A DNA stretch of 64,000 nucleotides, taken from assembly GCF_001029105.3 (NCBI RefSeq), contig NZ_CP011809.2:40369-104368 (forward strand), given 5' to 3'. A model generated the notes under the pieces. That model was not told the DNA's origin, ran no database searches, and saw only the letters and a list, made by a program, of their open reading frames with translations. Made by a program: the position numbers and the translations under genes. Below, piece after piece: positions 45,269 through 53,826 of this stretch. Every line of letters starts with the position of its first letter. The stretch's first letter is position 1. The DNA comes from Pandoraea faecigallinarum. GTDB lineage: Bacteria > Pseudomonadota > Gammaproteobacteria > Burkholderiales > Burkholderiaceae.

Positions 45269-45606
45269 ACCGCCCCCTTTTCGAGAATTTCAAGCATGAT
45301 CTCTTGCGCCGACACCACACGGCCGAGCTGTCGACTGCGATCAGCCGCTGCCGCTACATAGCGCGCGAACAGCGTGCGTGATGGACGCAACGTCAGCTGC
45401 ATCGTATCGGCGGGTTCCTTCTTCGCCGCGCCCTTCCCTGCCGTCTTTGCCACCGTCCGCGTGCGTTCCCGCACCGGTGCCGGGGCTGCGGCCGGTTCCG
45501 GTGTGGATATTGGTGCGGGGGCTACCGCCGCTGGCGACACAAGGGGCGACGTTACCGCAGCTCCCAGACGAGCGGCTAAATCATCTACCCCTTTCGGCTG
45601 CTTCAT
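45265..45606 (-). CDS. Likely ribbon-helix-helix centromere-binding partner of the short ParA
   Basis: This 113-residue protein has a disordered Ala/Pro-rich N-terminal two thirds (VSPAAVAPAPISTPEPAAAP) and a basic patch (RERTRTVAKTAGKGAAKK). The C-terminus fits a ribbon-helix-helix fold: strand TMQLTLRPS, helix RTLFARYVAAAADRSRQL, helix SAQEIMLEILEKG. Type Ib ParA partners have this fold. The gene starts 3 bp from an array of 8-bp-phased repeats, its probable binding site. Its identity is inferred from fold pattern and context. Confidence 0.65.
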   Translation of the reverse strand: MKQPKGVDDLAARLGAAVTSPLVSPAAVAPAPISTPEPAAAPAPVRERTRTVAKTAGKGAAKKEPADTMQLTLRPSRTLFARYVAAAADRSRQLGRVVSAQEIMLEILEKGAV

Positions 45607-45608
45607 CT

Positions 45609-45848
45609 CATAACCTCACAAAGTTATCGGGTTTCGATGCTATAACGTCGCAACATTAAAACTTCACAACGCTATAGCACTAACAAACCACAACTGCATA
45701 AAATCGAAAAACCACAACCTCACAACCTTAAAACCCTGAAACTGCACAACTGCACAACTGCACGCAATCATACAACCTAGAAGTTTTAACGTCAAACGAC
45801 CATAAATTTATGACTTCAAACATTTATAAAGTTATAACTGCGAAACGG
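45609..45848. repeat. 8-bp-periodic centromere-like array (~30 units)
   Basis: From 45609 the sequence falls in 8-bp steps around a loose consensus (C/T)ANAA(C/A)NN. Units include CATAACCT (45609), TATAACGT (45641), CACAACGC (45665), CACAACTG (45689), CACAACCT (45713, 45721), CACAACTG (45745, 45753), TATAACTG (45833) and CGAAACGG (45841). All six CACAAC words are spaced by 24 or 8 bp. The array fills the gap between the partition operon and mqsRA. This fits cooperative RHH-protein loading at a partition site that also controls the operon. Confidence 0.7.
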
Positions 45849-45897
45849 TTTGAAGTATAAATTGATTAAAATTAACCAAGTAGGTTATAGTTCGCTT

Positions 45898-46194
45898 ATG
45901 GAGAAACGAACCCCGCATTGCAAGTTGATAGTCGTCAAAGCCTTGATCGAGGCAGGCAAAGTGCGCACGACGCATGCGGCGCGTACCGGCGCCACCGAGT
46001 TGGGGCTTGCCTTCTCCGACATGCTGGCGGTGGTGAAGGCACTCACGCCAACGGACTTCTACAAGAGCATGACCACCCATGCCGATCACACGGTATGGCA
46101 GGACGTGTACCGCCCCAGCACGCAGGCGGGCGACGTGTACCTGAAGCTGACGGTCATCGATGACGTGCTGATCGTGTCCTTCAAGGAGCTATGA
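45898..46194 (+). CDS. mqsR: MqsR mRNA interferase toxin
   Basis: This 98-residue RelE-fold RNase contains MEKRTPHCKLIVVKALIEAGKVRTTHAA, DFYKSMTTHADHTVWQDVYRP and VYLKLTVIDDVLIVSFKEL. These match the E. coli MqsR pattern through the catalytic region, including the SMTT and WQDVYRP motifs. I start at 45898 because that gives the canonical MEKRTPH; an upstream open stretch is AT-rich leader. The stop overlaps a possible mqsA start. Confidence 0.93.
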   Translation: MEKRTPHCKLIVVKALIEAGKVRTTHAARTGATELGLAFSDMLAVVKALTPTDFYKSMTTHADHTVWQDVYRPSTQAGDVYLKLTVIDDVLIVSFKEL

Positions 46195-46196
46195 CC

Positions 46197-46598
46197 ATGA
46201 AATGTCCGGTTTGCGGCGCGGCGGAACTGATCCATGACACCCGCGACCTGCCCTACACCTACAAGGGCGAAACCACGATGATTCCTGCGGTGACGGCTGA
46301 CTTTTGCCCCGCCTGCGATGAGTCCATCACCGACATGGCCGAAACCGAGCGCGTCATGGGTGAAATGCAGGCGTTCCACAGACAGGTGAACGCGGCTATC
46401 GTTGACCCCGCCTTCATCGTCAAGGTGCGCAAAAAGCTCGACCTGGGACAGCGTGAGGCCGCCGAAATCTTCGGCGGCGGCATCAATGCCTTCTCGCGTT
46501 ACGAGAACGGCAAGACCAAGCCGCCGCTGGCCCTAGTCAAGCTGTTCAAACTGCTGGATCGGCACCCCGATCTGCTCAACGAAGTTAGAACCGCTTGA
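46197..46598 (+). CDS. mqsA: MqsA antitoxin (zinc + HTH)
   Basis: This 133-residue protein has the zinc ligands MKCPVC and FCPACDE in the N-terminal toxin-binding domain. The XRE-type C-terminal HTH has FIVKVRKKLDLGQREAAEIFGGGINAFSRYENGKTKPP. The ATG at 46197 has AAGGAG at a good distance (46183-46188); the ATG at 46191 is too close to it. MqsA binds DNA as a dimer and represses mqsRA. Confidence 0.94.
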   Translation: MKCPVCGAAELIHDTRDLPYTYKGETTMIPAVTADFCPACDESITDMAETERVMGEMQAFHRQVNAAIVDPAFIVKVRKKLDLGQREAAEIFGGGINAFSRYENGKTKPPLALVKLFKLLDRHPDLLNEVRTA

Positions 46599-46604
46599 GA
46601 GCCT

Positions 46605-46727
46605 GGAAAACATCTGTTTTCCGGTAGCGACGCCGCCCAGCCGAAAACGGCTCAATTGGGCCGCCACAAAATTTTGCGGCTAACGCCGCAAAATTGACGA
46701 GCCGGAACCGCGTGAGCGGTTCCGGCT
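46605..46727. other. Cluster of four stem-loops downstream of mqsA
   Basis: Perfect inverted repeats follow one another: GGAAAACA-TC-TGTTTTCC (46605-46622), AGCCG-AAAA-CGGCT (46639-46652), AATTTTGCGGC-TAAC-GCCGCAAAATT (46670-46695) and AGCCGGAACCGC-GTGA-GCGGTTCCGGCT (46700-46727). None ends in a T-run, so a classical terminator is unlikely for the last two. They may be RNA-stabilising hairpins, protein sites or recombination/replication signals. Confidence 0.7.
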
Positions 46728-46758
46728 ATCGGCTGTAAAGGAGCATGGGACACCTGCG

Positions 46759-47062
46759 GGTATTGTCAGGTTGTTTAGTTGAAACCGAGCCAAGGTACCA
46801 TGGCAGAAAACGACGCCCTTACGCCGCCATGCGGGTGGAGCAAGCCCATTCCCAGGCGGCGAAGGCCTGGGTGCGCGCCGCACGTTTTTGCTCGGCATTG
46901 CGGTGATAGCGGCACGCCATGAACAGGTTCGAAACCTGACCGTGGATTGAGGCGAAGCGCTGCAATTGGCGTGCCGACTTAAAGCGACGCATCACTTTCT
47001 CCCGCACCCGCGTAGGCTGATGCGAATTCTCCGCCCGGTTGTTCAAACCTTTATGCTGGCGG
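46759..47062 (-). mobile_element. IS6-family element type A, copy 7, truncated
   Basis: It starts GGTATTGTCAGGTTGTTT and carries the last ~75 codons of transposase on the minus strand. Copy 8 has inserted in inverted orientation after GCTGGCGG at 47062. Confidence 0.9.
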
Positions 47063-47909
47063 GGTATTGTCAGGTTGTTCGGATGGGGGAGGCGGAAGGA
47101 TAGAATGCGACATGAAAAAATTTTCAGTCAGCCCCCAGCGCTCGAGCGACGCGGCGATCTCGTTCAAAGGCTACCGATTTCCGCCTGACATTATCCGCTA
47201 TGCGGTGTGGCTGTATTACCGGTTTCCGCTGAGTCTACGCATGGTCGAGGAAATGTTGGCCGCGCGGGGGATTGAGCTGACCTACGAGACGGTACGGTGC
47301 TGGGCGACGAAGTTCGGTCTGGCCATCGCCGGGCGTATTCGATCGACGTCCCCGAGGCGCGGCGACAAATGGCATCTTGACGAGGTGGTCGTGACAATCC
47401 ACGGCAAAAAACATTGGCTGTGGCGAGCGGTGGACGAACACGGCGCGCTGCTTGAGGTGCTGGTGCAAAGCCGTCGCGACACGGCCGCCGCCAAACGGCT
47501 CATGCGCCGCCTGCTCAAGCGCCATGGCGGCGCGCGCGTGATCGTCACGGATAAACTGCGCAGCTATGCGGCGGCCCACCGCGAGCTCGGGCTAAGCGTC
47601 GAACACCGCCAGCATAAAGGTTTGAACAACCGGGCGGAGAATTCGCATCAGCCTACGCGGGTGCGGGAGAAAGTGATGCGTCGCTTTAAGTCGGCACGCC
47701 AATTGCAGCGCTTCGCCTCAATCCACGGTCAGGTTTCGAACCTGTTCATGGCGTGCCGCTATCACCGCAATGCCGAGCAAAAACGTGCGGCGCGCACCCA
47801 GGCCTTCGCCGCCTGGGAATGGGCTTGCTCCACCCGCATGGCGGCGTAAGGGCGTCGTTTTCTGCCATGGTACCTTGGCTCGGTTTCAACTAAACAACCT
47901 GACAATACC
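47063..47909 (+). mobile_element. IS6-family element type A, copy 8
   Basis: Complete 847-bp copy. Together with copy 6 in the same orientation it brackets the ssb/partition/mqsRA segment (44348-47062), forming a potential IS26-style translocatable unit. The right flank is CCGCGAGC. Confidence 0.92.
47112..47849 (+). CDS. IS6-family transposase (type A, copy 8)
   Basis: This intact 245-residue transposase is identical in predicted product, as far as I compared, to copy 4 (25516-26253), indicating recent movement or duplication. Confidence 0.93.
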   Translation: MKKFSVSPQRSSDAAISFKGYRFPPDIIRYAVWLYYRFPLSLRMVEEMLAARGIELTYETVRCWATKFGLAIAGRIRSTSPRRGDKWHLDEVVVTIHGKKHWLWRAVDEHGALLEVLVQSRRDTAAAKRLMRRLLKRHGGARVIVTDKLRSYAAAHRELGLSVEHRQHKGLNNRAENSHQPTRVREKVMRRFKSARQLQRFASIHGQVSNLFMACRYHRNAEQKRAARTQAFAAWEWACSTRMAA

Positions 47910-47983
47910 CCGCGAGCGACGCGCCAGGGGGAGGAGATGTCAAACAGATTCCCGCGCGCGGGAACGGCTCGACGCCAAGCGCG

Positions 47984-50113
47984 CTACAGCTTTGCGCTAA
48001 CGCGTACCCAGGCGGTGCGGCCGGGTTCCATGATCGCCGAATTCGCCGAGTAGCCAAAGCCGGCGTTTCCAGCAAGATTCAGATGCTCGGTGTACGCCTT
48101 GTTCAGCAGGTTGTCGATGCCGACCGCGACCTGCACGGCCTTGCTGATTTTGTATTTCGTATGCAGCGAAAGGACGCCGAAGCCGGCGCTCGGACCGAAG
48201 TCCTTGCCGACCACGTTGCCCTCGTTGAGCGTATAGCGATGCTGCGGTGCAACGACCCGCCACAGCCCGCCGACCGACCAGTCGCCGCGCGTGTATTCGA
48301 GTCCGAAGCGTGCCTCGAGGGGCGGCATCTGCGGCAGCGGATCGCCGCTCGAGGCGTTGCGCCCCCACGCGTACGCGAGCGACGTCTCCGCACGCAGCGA
48401 TGCCACCGGACGCCAAGACACGCCGGCTTCCCCGCCCATGATTTGCGCATTGACGTTGGTCGCTTGCGTGGTCGATCCCATCGAGCCGGCCGCGTAGTTG
48501 AACAATATGAAGTCCTGTACGTAGCCCGCATACGCCGAGAGCCAGGCATCGAGATGAGCGCTCTTGTAGCGTGCGCCGATGTCGAGCTGCGTGGTCTTCT
48601 CCGGCTGTACCGACGAGAAGGCGTTTACCGTACCGGCCGGCCCAGCGTCCGCGGAGAACAGTTCCCAGTAGTCGGGATAGCGCTGCGCATGTCCGATGCC
48701 TGCGTACCATGTGAGGGGCAGCGAAGCGAGATCACGCTCGTAACGCGCGAAGGCGCTGGGCAACACGCGCGCACGATTGTCGTCGAAGGTCGGATTCGGC
48801 ATGTCCATCATCTCGCTGGCCAACGCGCGCTTGTCGCGGGCGCTGGCATAGTCAAGGCGCGCGCCACCGATCACGCGCGAGGCATCGCTCGCATACCACG
48901 TTAGCTCGCCGAAGGTCCCCGCGTTCCACATCATTGCCTGCGCATCCCACGGCTGGTCGGCATAGTTCTGCTGGCCCATCGCCGAGCGCGAATCGAGGCG
49001 GTTGGATTGCGCGTCAACGCCTGTCACGAGCTTGAAGGCATCGCCGAAGCGCAGTGTCACCGCCGCGCGTGCGCCGAACGTGCGGCGGCGCACGTCGGCT
49101 GCCATCGGCATCGGCATGCTGCTTTGCGGGTCGGGCTGGCGCAACGTGTAGTTATCCATCACGTGGTCGGCTTGGTTATAGTAGACGCGCGCCTCGATGC
49201 TGTCGAGCACGTCGCCGATGTGCTGCTTCTCGAACGACAGACCGAACGTCTCGCGGCGAAAATGCACGCCATCCATGCTGCGCCCCGCGTAGCGCGCATA
49301 GCCGTCGCCGGTGCCCGCCGTCAGCTCGATGCGCGTATTCGCATCAGGGGTCCAGCCGAGTGCGGCGTCGGTATTCCACTTGTCCCATTGCGACGGCACG
49401 GTGTTGCCGTTACCGTCCCGATAATCCTGGGAATGTGCGTGATTCGCACTCACGCGGCCGTATATGTCCGGCTTGCCGAGCGTCACGTCGATGTTTTGGT
49501 CGTTGCGGCCGAACGAGCCCCCCACCAGGCTGCCATCAAGGCGCATGCCGGCTTGCTCGAAACGCGGCGTGACCCGCTCGAACAGCACCGTGCCGGCCGA
49601 CGCGCCAGGGCCATACACCACGGACTGCGGCCCCTTCACGACCGTCACCTTGTCGTAGCTTTCCGGCGCGATGTAGGAGGTCGGCGCATCCATTCTGCCC
49701 GGGCATGCGCCGAGTGTCGGGACTCCGTTCGCCACGATGTTAAGTCGAGAGCCAAACATCCCGCGCAGCACGGGGTCGCCGTTGGTGCCGCCGCTGCGGA
49801 TTGACGTGAATCCCGGGATGGTTTTGAGATAGTCCGCACCGTCGCTGGCGGGCAGCGGCTGGCGCGGCGCCTTCGGATCTGTACGTACGATGAGCGGCGT
49901 CGTCAACGGCGACGCGACGACTTCGACGGGGGGCAACTGCACGGCCGCGTCGTCCGCCGGTACGTCAATGGGGGGTGTGGTTTCGGCTGCCGCAGCGCTC
50001 GCGCTCATTGCGCTGATGGCTAGCGTGGGAACGCTGAAGATCAAAATCTGTTGCATGCGCCGCAAATAGGCGTGGCGGGGCGACCGCTGCGTTCGCGGTG
50101 GGAAAATGGTCAT
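47984..50113 (-). CDS. TonB-dependent copper receptor (OprC/NosA-like)
   Basis: This outer-membrane beta-barrel receptor of about 709 residues has a signal peptide (ILIFSVPTLAISAMSASAAAAE). The plug domain follows with DGADYLKTIPGFTSIRSGG, the hallmark MFGSRLNIVANGVPTLGACPGRMDAPTSYI and VVKGPQSVVYGPGASAGTVLFER. The barrel ends in VRVSAKL. The CPGRMD plug motif and Met-rich loops (SSMPMPMAAD, MGQQNY) are typical of copper receptors. The start is uncertain (ATG at 50113 or 50056). It is read from the DUF2946 side. Confidence 0.88.
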   Translation of the reverse strand: MTIFPPRTQRSPRHAYLRRMQQILIFSVPTLAISAMSASAAAAETTPPIDVPADDAAVQLPPVEVVASPLTTPLIVRTDPKAPRQPLPASDGADYLKTIPGFTSIRSGGTNGDPVLRGMFGSRLNIVANGVPTLGACPGRMDAPTSYIAPESYDKVTVVKGPQSVVYGPGASAGTVLFERVTPRFEQAGMRLDGSLVGGSFGRNDQNIDVTLGKPDIYGRVSANHAHSQDYRDGNGNTVPSQWDKWNTDAALGWTPDANTRIELTAGTGDGYARYAGRSMDGVHFRRETFGLSFEKQHIGDVLDSIEARVYYNQADHVMDNYTLRQPDPQSSMPMPMAADVRRRTFGARAAVTLRFGDAFKLVTGVDAQSNRLDSRSAMGQQNYADQPWDAQAMMWNAGTFGELTWYASDASRVIGGARLDYASARDKRALASEMMDMPNPTFDDNRARVLPSAFARYERDLASLPLTWYAGIGHAQRYPDYWELFSADAGPAGTVNAFSSVQPEKTTQLDIGARYKSAHLDAWLSAYAGYVQDFILFNYAAGSMGSTTQATNVNAQIMGGEAGVSWRPVASLRAETSLAYAWGRNASSGDPLPQMPPLEARFGLEYTRGDWSVGGLWRVVAPQHRYTLNEGNVVGKDFGPSAGFGVLSLHTKYKISKAVQVAVGIDNLLNKAYTEHLNLAGNAGFGYSANSAIMEPGRTAWVRVSAKL

Positions 50114-50198
50114 ATTCAAAAGCCCGAGTAGCACCGTTGCCGCGCGGGCTCGACGAGCCCCACGGCGTTAGGTAGTCAGAAGAACGGAGACAGGTGCG

Positions 50199-50579
50199 TC
50201 AAGAGCGATCGGGCGGCGCGCGGGAGCGACGCGCACACGGGTACCGCTCGGCGCGTGGCTGAATGACAGGCGGCACCGCCGCGCGAACGGCAAGGAGGGA
50301 AACGAGAACGAATGGGGTAACGGCCGTCGCGAGGATGGCCGGCAGGTGCGCGAAGAAGCCGCAGTAGCCGCACGCGTCGAGATGCCCCGCGGGGTCGTGC
50401 AGGCGGCTCGCGCCGTCTGCACTGTCTGCATAGTGCAAGCTGGGCGCTGCGCTGCAGAGAATCGCCTCAGGCGTCGCCGTGTGCGCGACGCGCCATTGCG
50501 ACGCCAGCGGCGCCGCGATCGCGAGCCATATCGCGAACACGCCAAGCCAAGCAGTCAGATAACGATGTTGGTACGGCAT
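50199..50579 (-). CDS. DUF2946-family protein, copper-associated
   Basis: This 126-residue protein has an N-terminal hydrophobic helix (LTAWLGVFAIWLAIAAPLAS) and a central HLDACGYCGFFAHLPAI motif, followed by a second hydrophobic stretch (AILATAVTPFVLVSLLAVRA). DUF2946 genes commonly lie beside copper TonB receptors, and the Cys/His motif suggests metal binding. It lies 86 bp upstream of the receptor on the same strand. The ATG at 50579 is preferred over a TTG five codons earlier. Confidence 0.75.
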   Translation of the reverse strand: MPYQHRYLTAWLGVFAIWLAIAAPLASQWRVAHTATPEAILCSAAPSLHYADSADGASRLHDPAGHLDACGYCGFFAHLPAILATAVTPFVLVSLLAVRAAVPPVIQPRAERYPCARRSRAPPDRS

Positions 50580-51184
50580 GCGCGCGTGGGGCAAGCGGGA
50601 CGTAAGGGAGGGAAAGTCGCTCGGCGCTCATGAAATTTCCGCCATTTGCGTCGCGACCCCTGGCTGCCTCGACATCCGAAAGCAAACGTGGTCCAAGGGA
50701 CGGACATCGGCGATTTCACGGCTACGCGACGCATTTTAGCAAGCTGCCCCTATCGTGGACACCCCCTAGCGTCTTGTACGCTGTATGGCGCTACAACACG
50801 CTCCACGGTGTGAGCGAAAGGCCGAAGAAAAAACGAGGACGTAACCACGGGCTTGGTTGCCAATGAGCTTAAGCAACTTAAAATCATTTGCGCATATGAG
50901 TAAATGTTTTAAAGTTTTGCGTTGCTGACGAGTTGTTCAGGTTCTATGGTTTGTTGACAATCATCGCCGAGGCGGCTGGAAATACGCCGAAACCACTTAA
51001 TTTTCGTCGAAGGCGACATTGCATGCAGGTCAACTGGAAAAACCCGGGTTTCGGCGTGGTACTCCAAAACTATCCGGTAGTTCGTTTTGGGTATGCCTTT
51101 AACGGATTGGCAAACTTTGGTACTGTTTGAGTGCTCGCGCAAAGCCTAATGAGACCAGTTCGCCAATTTGACCCTAACAGGACC
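50580..51184. other. Intergenic, ~600 bp, no gene supported
   Basis: Probably includes the promoter of the copper genes near 50600-50650. No credible reading frame, RNA or repeat was identified between 50650 and 51184. Confidence 0.4.
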
Positions 51185-51465
51185 ATGACCACCTTCGTTC
51201 GCGCTTACCTGCGCGCTTCCACCAACGACCAGGATGCCCGCAGAGCCCAACATACGCTGGACACTTTTGCCCATGAACGTGGCGTGGTGATATGCGGCTA
51301 CTACGCCGAGAATGAATCGGGCGCTCGCTTGGATCGACCCGCGCTATTCCGCTTGCTGGCAGATTGCCGCCCGCATGACGTGCTGCTGGTGGAAGACGTA
51401 GATCGCCTCTCGCGTCTTGCCGCTCAGGAGTGGAAAAAGTGTAAGCGCTCAAATAACGACGCCCC

Positions 51466-53043
51466 TCAAGGTTCGGTCAGAGCAGGCATACTCCATGGGG
51501 TAAGCGCTGCGTAGTCATCAGCCGTGGTAGCGAGCGGCAACGTCTTGAATAGCCAGACCAGGTATCGATACGGTTCGATACCGTTTGCCTTACAGGTCTG
51601 AACGAGTGAGTACAGGTTCGCGCTGGCTTGAGCGCCAGCAACGGTATCCGCGAACAGCCAGCCCTTGCGTCCGATGACAAACGGGCGGATGGCGTTTTCG
51701 CAGAGATTATTCGAAATCGGCCAGGCGCCGTTCTCTACGTAACGAACCAGTTTGGGCCACTGTCCGTGCATGTACTGCAAGGCTCGTCCAAGCTGACTCG
51801 ATGGCACAACGCCGGGCAGGTGCTCGGTAAGCATTTGCTCGAGCACAGCGAGTACGCGAGCGCTGTAGCGGGAGCGCAGGCGTTGACGTCGCTCGCAGGC
51901 CCATGTTGTGCTGCGGGCCTCTGCAGCAAACAGCTTGGCGATCATCGCAACGAAACGCGTGGCCAACAAGTCTGGTGTGCGGGAGGCTTTCGGCACTGAC
52001 GCTTCAGCCTTGATAAAGCCTCGGCGCACGTGCGCCCAGCATCCGAGATGCACGAGTTGATGCTCACGCGCAATGCCGTTGTAAAGTTCGTACCCATCAG
52101 ACATCAGCGCAGCGCCGGTCCGCACACCAGCATAGAGTCGCTGCGCGTGCTGAGTACCCCGCCCCGGCGAGTACGAAAACATTCGCACGGGTGGGCCCGA
52201 GCCGTTGACCTGCGCCCAGAGATAACTCTTTGCCTGTGGTCGTCGGCCGGCTTCCTTTAGCACCTGAAACGTCGTTTCGTCCCCATATATCAAGTCTGAC
52301 TCGAGCAATGTGTCGCGCATTAAATTGATCACGGGCTGCACAGCCAGACCCACGCGCACGACACTGGCGGCGAGCGTATTCGACGAGATATCGCCGCCGA
52401 AGCGGCGCAGCAGCGTGGCCTGCCGATACAGCGGCATGCCGTACTGGTACTTGCCGGTGATGATCCAGGCGAGCGCCGATTCGGTAAGCAGCCCGCGCGG
52501 GATAATCCGCGTCGGTGCTGGCGTGACCTTGACGCCGAGATCGCAGCATGGGCAGGCGTATTTGACGCGCTGATGCTGGATCACACGAACCTGCTCGGGA
52601 ATCACATCCAGTTGTTCGCTCGTCTCGACGCCAATTACCACTAGGGCGTGGCCATCGTGCGAGCAGAACTGCTCAGATGCGGGCAGTTCGTGTCGAACGA
52701 CTTCGCGCGGCAGGTTTGGATCGAGCGGTTTGCGCCCGCGTTTGCTGCGCGTGTGGGCGGTGACGGTTGTGCCCGGCAATTCTTCGCGCGCGGGGCCAGT
52801 GCTTGAGGCCAGCGACTCGGCTTCGTTGAATAGACCGAGTTGGTCGGCATGACGGGCTTCACTCGATGCGCCGAACAGTTCGTGTTTGTAGGCGCGAAGC
52901 TTCTCCTGTGCGAGGTCACGCTGCGCCGTCACGAACCGAAGCTCGCCTCGTAAGGCGTCGCGCTCGGCACTGGCGGCGATCAGCGCCTGATATTCTGCGG
53001 CGCTGAGCATGATGGTGTTTTCTGGCATGGCCAGTTTGACCAT
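51466..53043 (-). CDS. tnpC: IS66 transposase TnpC
   Basis: This 525-residue DDE transposase has an N-terminal leucine-zipper-like helix (AERDALRGELRFVTAQRDLAQEKLRAYKHEL). The zinc-finger region is YACPCCDLGVKVTPAP. The core has LLESDLIYGDETTFQVL and WAHVRRGF. The C-terminus has NNLCENAIRPFVIGRKGWLF. Length and motif order are normal for IS66. Confidence 0.95.
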   Translation of the reverse strand: MVKLAMPENTIMLSAAEYQALIAASAERDALRGELRFVTAQRDLAQEKLRAYKHELFGASSEARHADQLGLFNEAESLASSTGPAREELPGTTVTAHTRSKRGRKPLDPNLPREVVRHELPASEQFCSHDGHALVVIGVETSEQLDVIPEQVRVIQHQRVKYACPCCDLGVKVTPAPTRIIPRGLLTESALAWIITGKYQYGMPLYRQATLLRRFGGDISSNTLAASVVRVGLAVQPVINLMRDTLLESDLIYGDETTFQVLKEAGRRPQAKSYLWAQVNGSGPPVRMFSYSPGRGTQHAQRLYAGVRTGAALMSDGYELYNGIAREHQLVHLGCWAHVRRGFIKAEASVPKASRTPDLLATRFVAMIAKLFAAEARSTTWACERRQRLRSRYSARVLAVLEQMLTEHLPGVVPSSQLGRALQYMHGQWPKLVRYVENGAWPISNNLCENAIRPFVIGRKGWLFADTVAGAQASANLYSLVQTCKANGIEPYRYLVWLFKTLPLATTADDYAALTPWSMPALTEP

Positions 53044-53059
53044 GCGGTAAGCGCGACGT

Positions 53060-53410
53060 TCAGCTCATGCGCAGGTAATGGCGCTGAGGATGTTTCTGAA
53101 TCACGGACAGATCGATTCCTTCGAGCAACCAGTGCAGCTGTTCGATACTGAGCGTCACGACGTCATCGCCCCCGGGCCAGATGAACCGGTCGGCCTCGAG
53201 TCGCTTCATCAGCAACCAGAAGCCGTTGCCGCCCCAGCCAAGAATCTTGATGCGGTCTCGCCGCCGATTACCAAACACGAACAGCGCCGGGGCCATCGGA
53301 TTCAGGCGCATGGCTTGCTCCACCCGTATCGACAGACCGTTGATGCTCTGACGGAAGTCCACGGGTTCGCGGTGCTGGTACACTTTTAGCGCTTCGTCGA
53401 ACCGGAACAC
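53060..53410 (-). CDS. tnpB: IS66 accessory protein TnpB
   Basis: This 116-residue IS66 Orf2 protein contains DFRQSINGLSIRVEQAMRLNPMAPALFVFGNRRRDRIKILGWGGNGFWLLMKRLEADRF. It is required for transposition but its function is not established. It lies between tnpA (25-bp overlap) and tnpC (16-bp gap). Confidence 0.95.
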   Translation of the reverse strand: MFRFDEALKVYQHREPVDFRQSINGLSIRVEQAMRLNPMAPALFVFGNRRRDRIKILGWGGNGFWLLMKRLEADRFIWPGGDDVVTLSIEQLHWLLEGIDLSVIQKHPQRHYLRMS

Positions 53411-53826
53411 GGCAACCTCCCGAGCATCTCGATAACCGCCGTCAACTGGGCCAGATCTGATTTCTCGAGATCGAGCTGCACGCCATTGGGCAGACGCACA
53501 TGCACGCTGGCGATGATTTGCGGCTCAGGTGCAGAGGACTCAATCGTAGTAGCGGGTGGTGTGCAGGCGATCGGTACGAATGTCGAGGTCACAGGCTCGG
53601 TGACGGGCGTCATAACGGCACCTCCCCGTTTGTGCTCACGAATCCACTTGCGCAGTTGGTTGGCGTTGATTTGGGCCTTAAGCGCCAGCCGGGCAATCGA
53701 CACGCCCGGCCGACGGCATAGCTCGACCAGTCGCCGCTTGGCGATGGGGTCGTAGTCACGTTTGCCGTTCGAACGTATGCGTACGACCCGCAGCGGGAAA
53801 CAGTCGGTTTCGTTGAGTTCATTCAT
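53386..53826 (-). CDS. tnpA: IS66 accessory protein TnpA
   Basis: This 146-residue HTH protein has YDPIAKRRLVELCRRPGVSIARLALKAQINANQLRKWIREHKR, matching the IS66 Orf1/IS3-orfA-like domain. The C-terminus VQLDLEKSDLAQLTAVIEML is typical. It is the first gene of the tnpABC operon. Confidence 0.93.
   Translation of the reverse strand: MNELNETDCFPLRVVRIRSNGKRDYDPIAKRRLVELCRRPGVSIARLALKAQINANQLRKWIREHKRGGAVMTPVTEPVTSTFVPIACTPPATTIESSAPEPQIIASVHVRLPNGVQLDLEKSDLAQLTAVIEMLGRLPCSGSTKR

Noticed and set aside
45609..45848. CRISPR array
   Set aside because: The repeats are 8 bp, degenerate and contiguous, without unique spacers or cas genes; a partition-site array explains them better.
46670..46727. 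Integron attC site or rho-independent terminator
   Set aside because: No R-box/L-box pair or integron integrase nearby, and no T-run follows the stems.
48083..49804. Plus-strand frames across the copper receptor
   Set aside because: They are shadows of the receptor gene, which has a clear signal peptide, plug and barrel.
48000..50600. Copper genes as part of an effector cassette
   Set aside because: No copy of the effector-associated repeat or Fur-like element is present beside them; they look like ordinary metal uptake.
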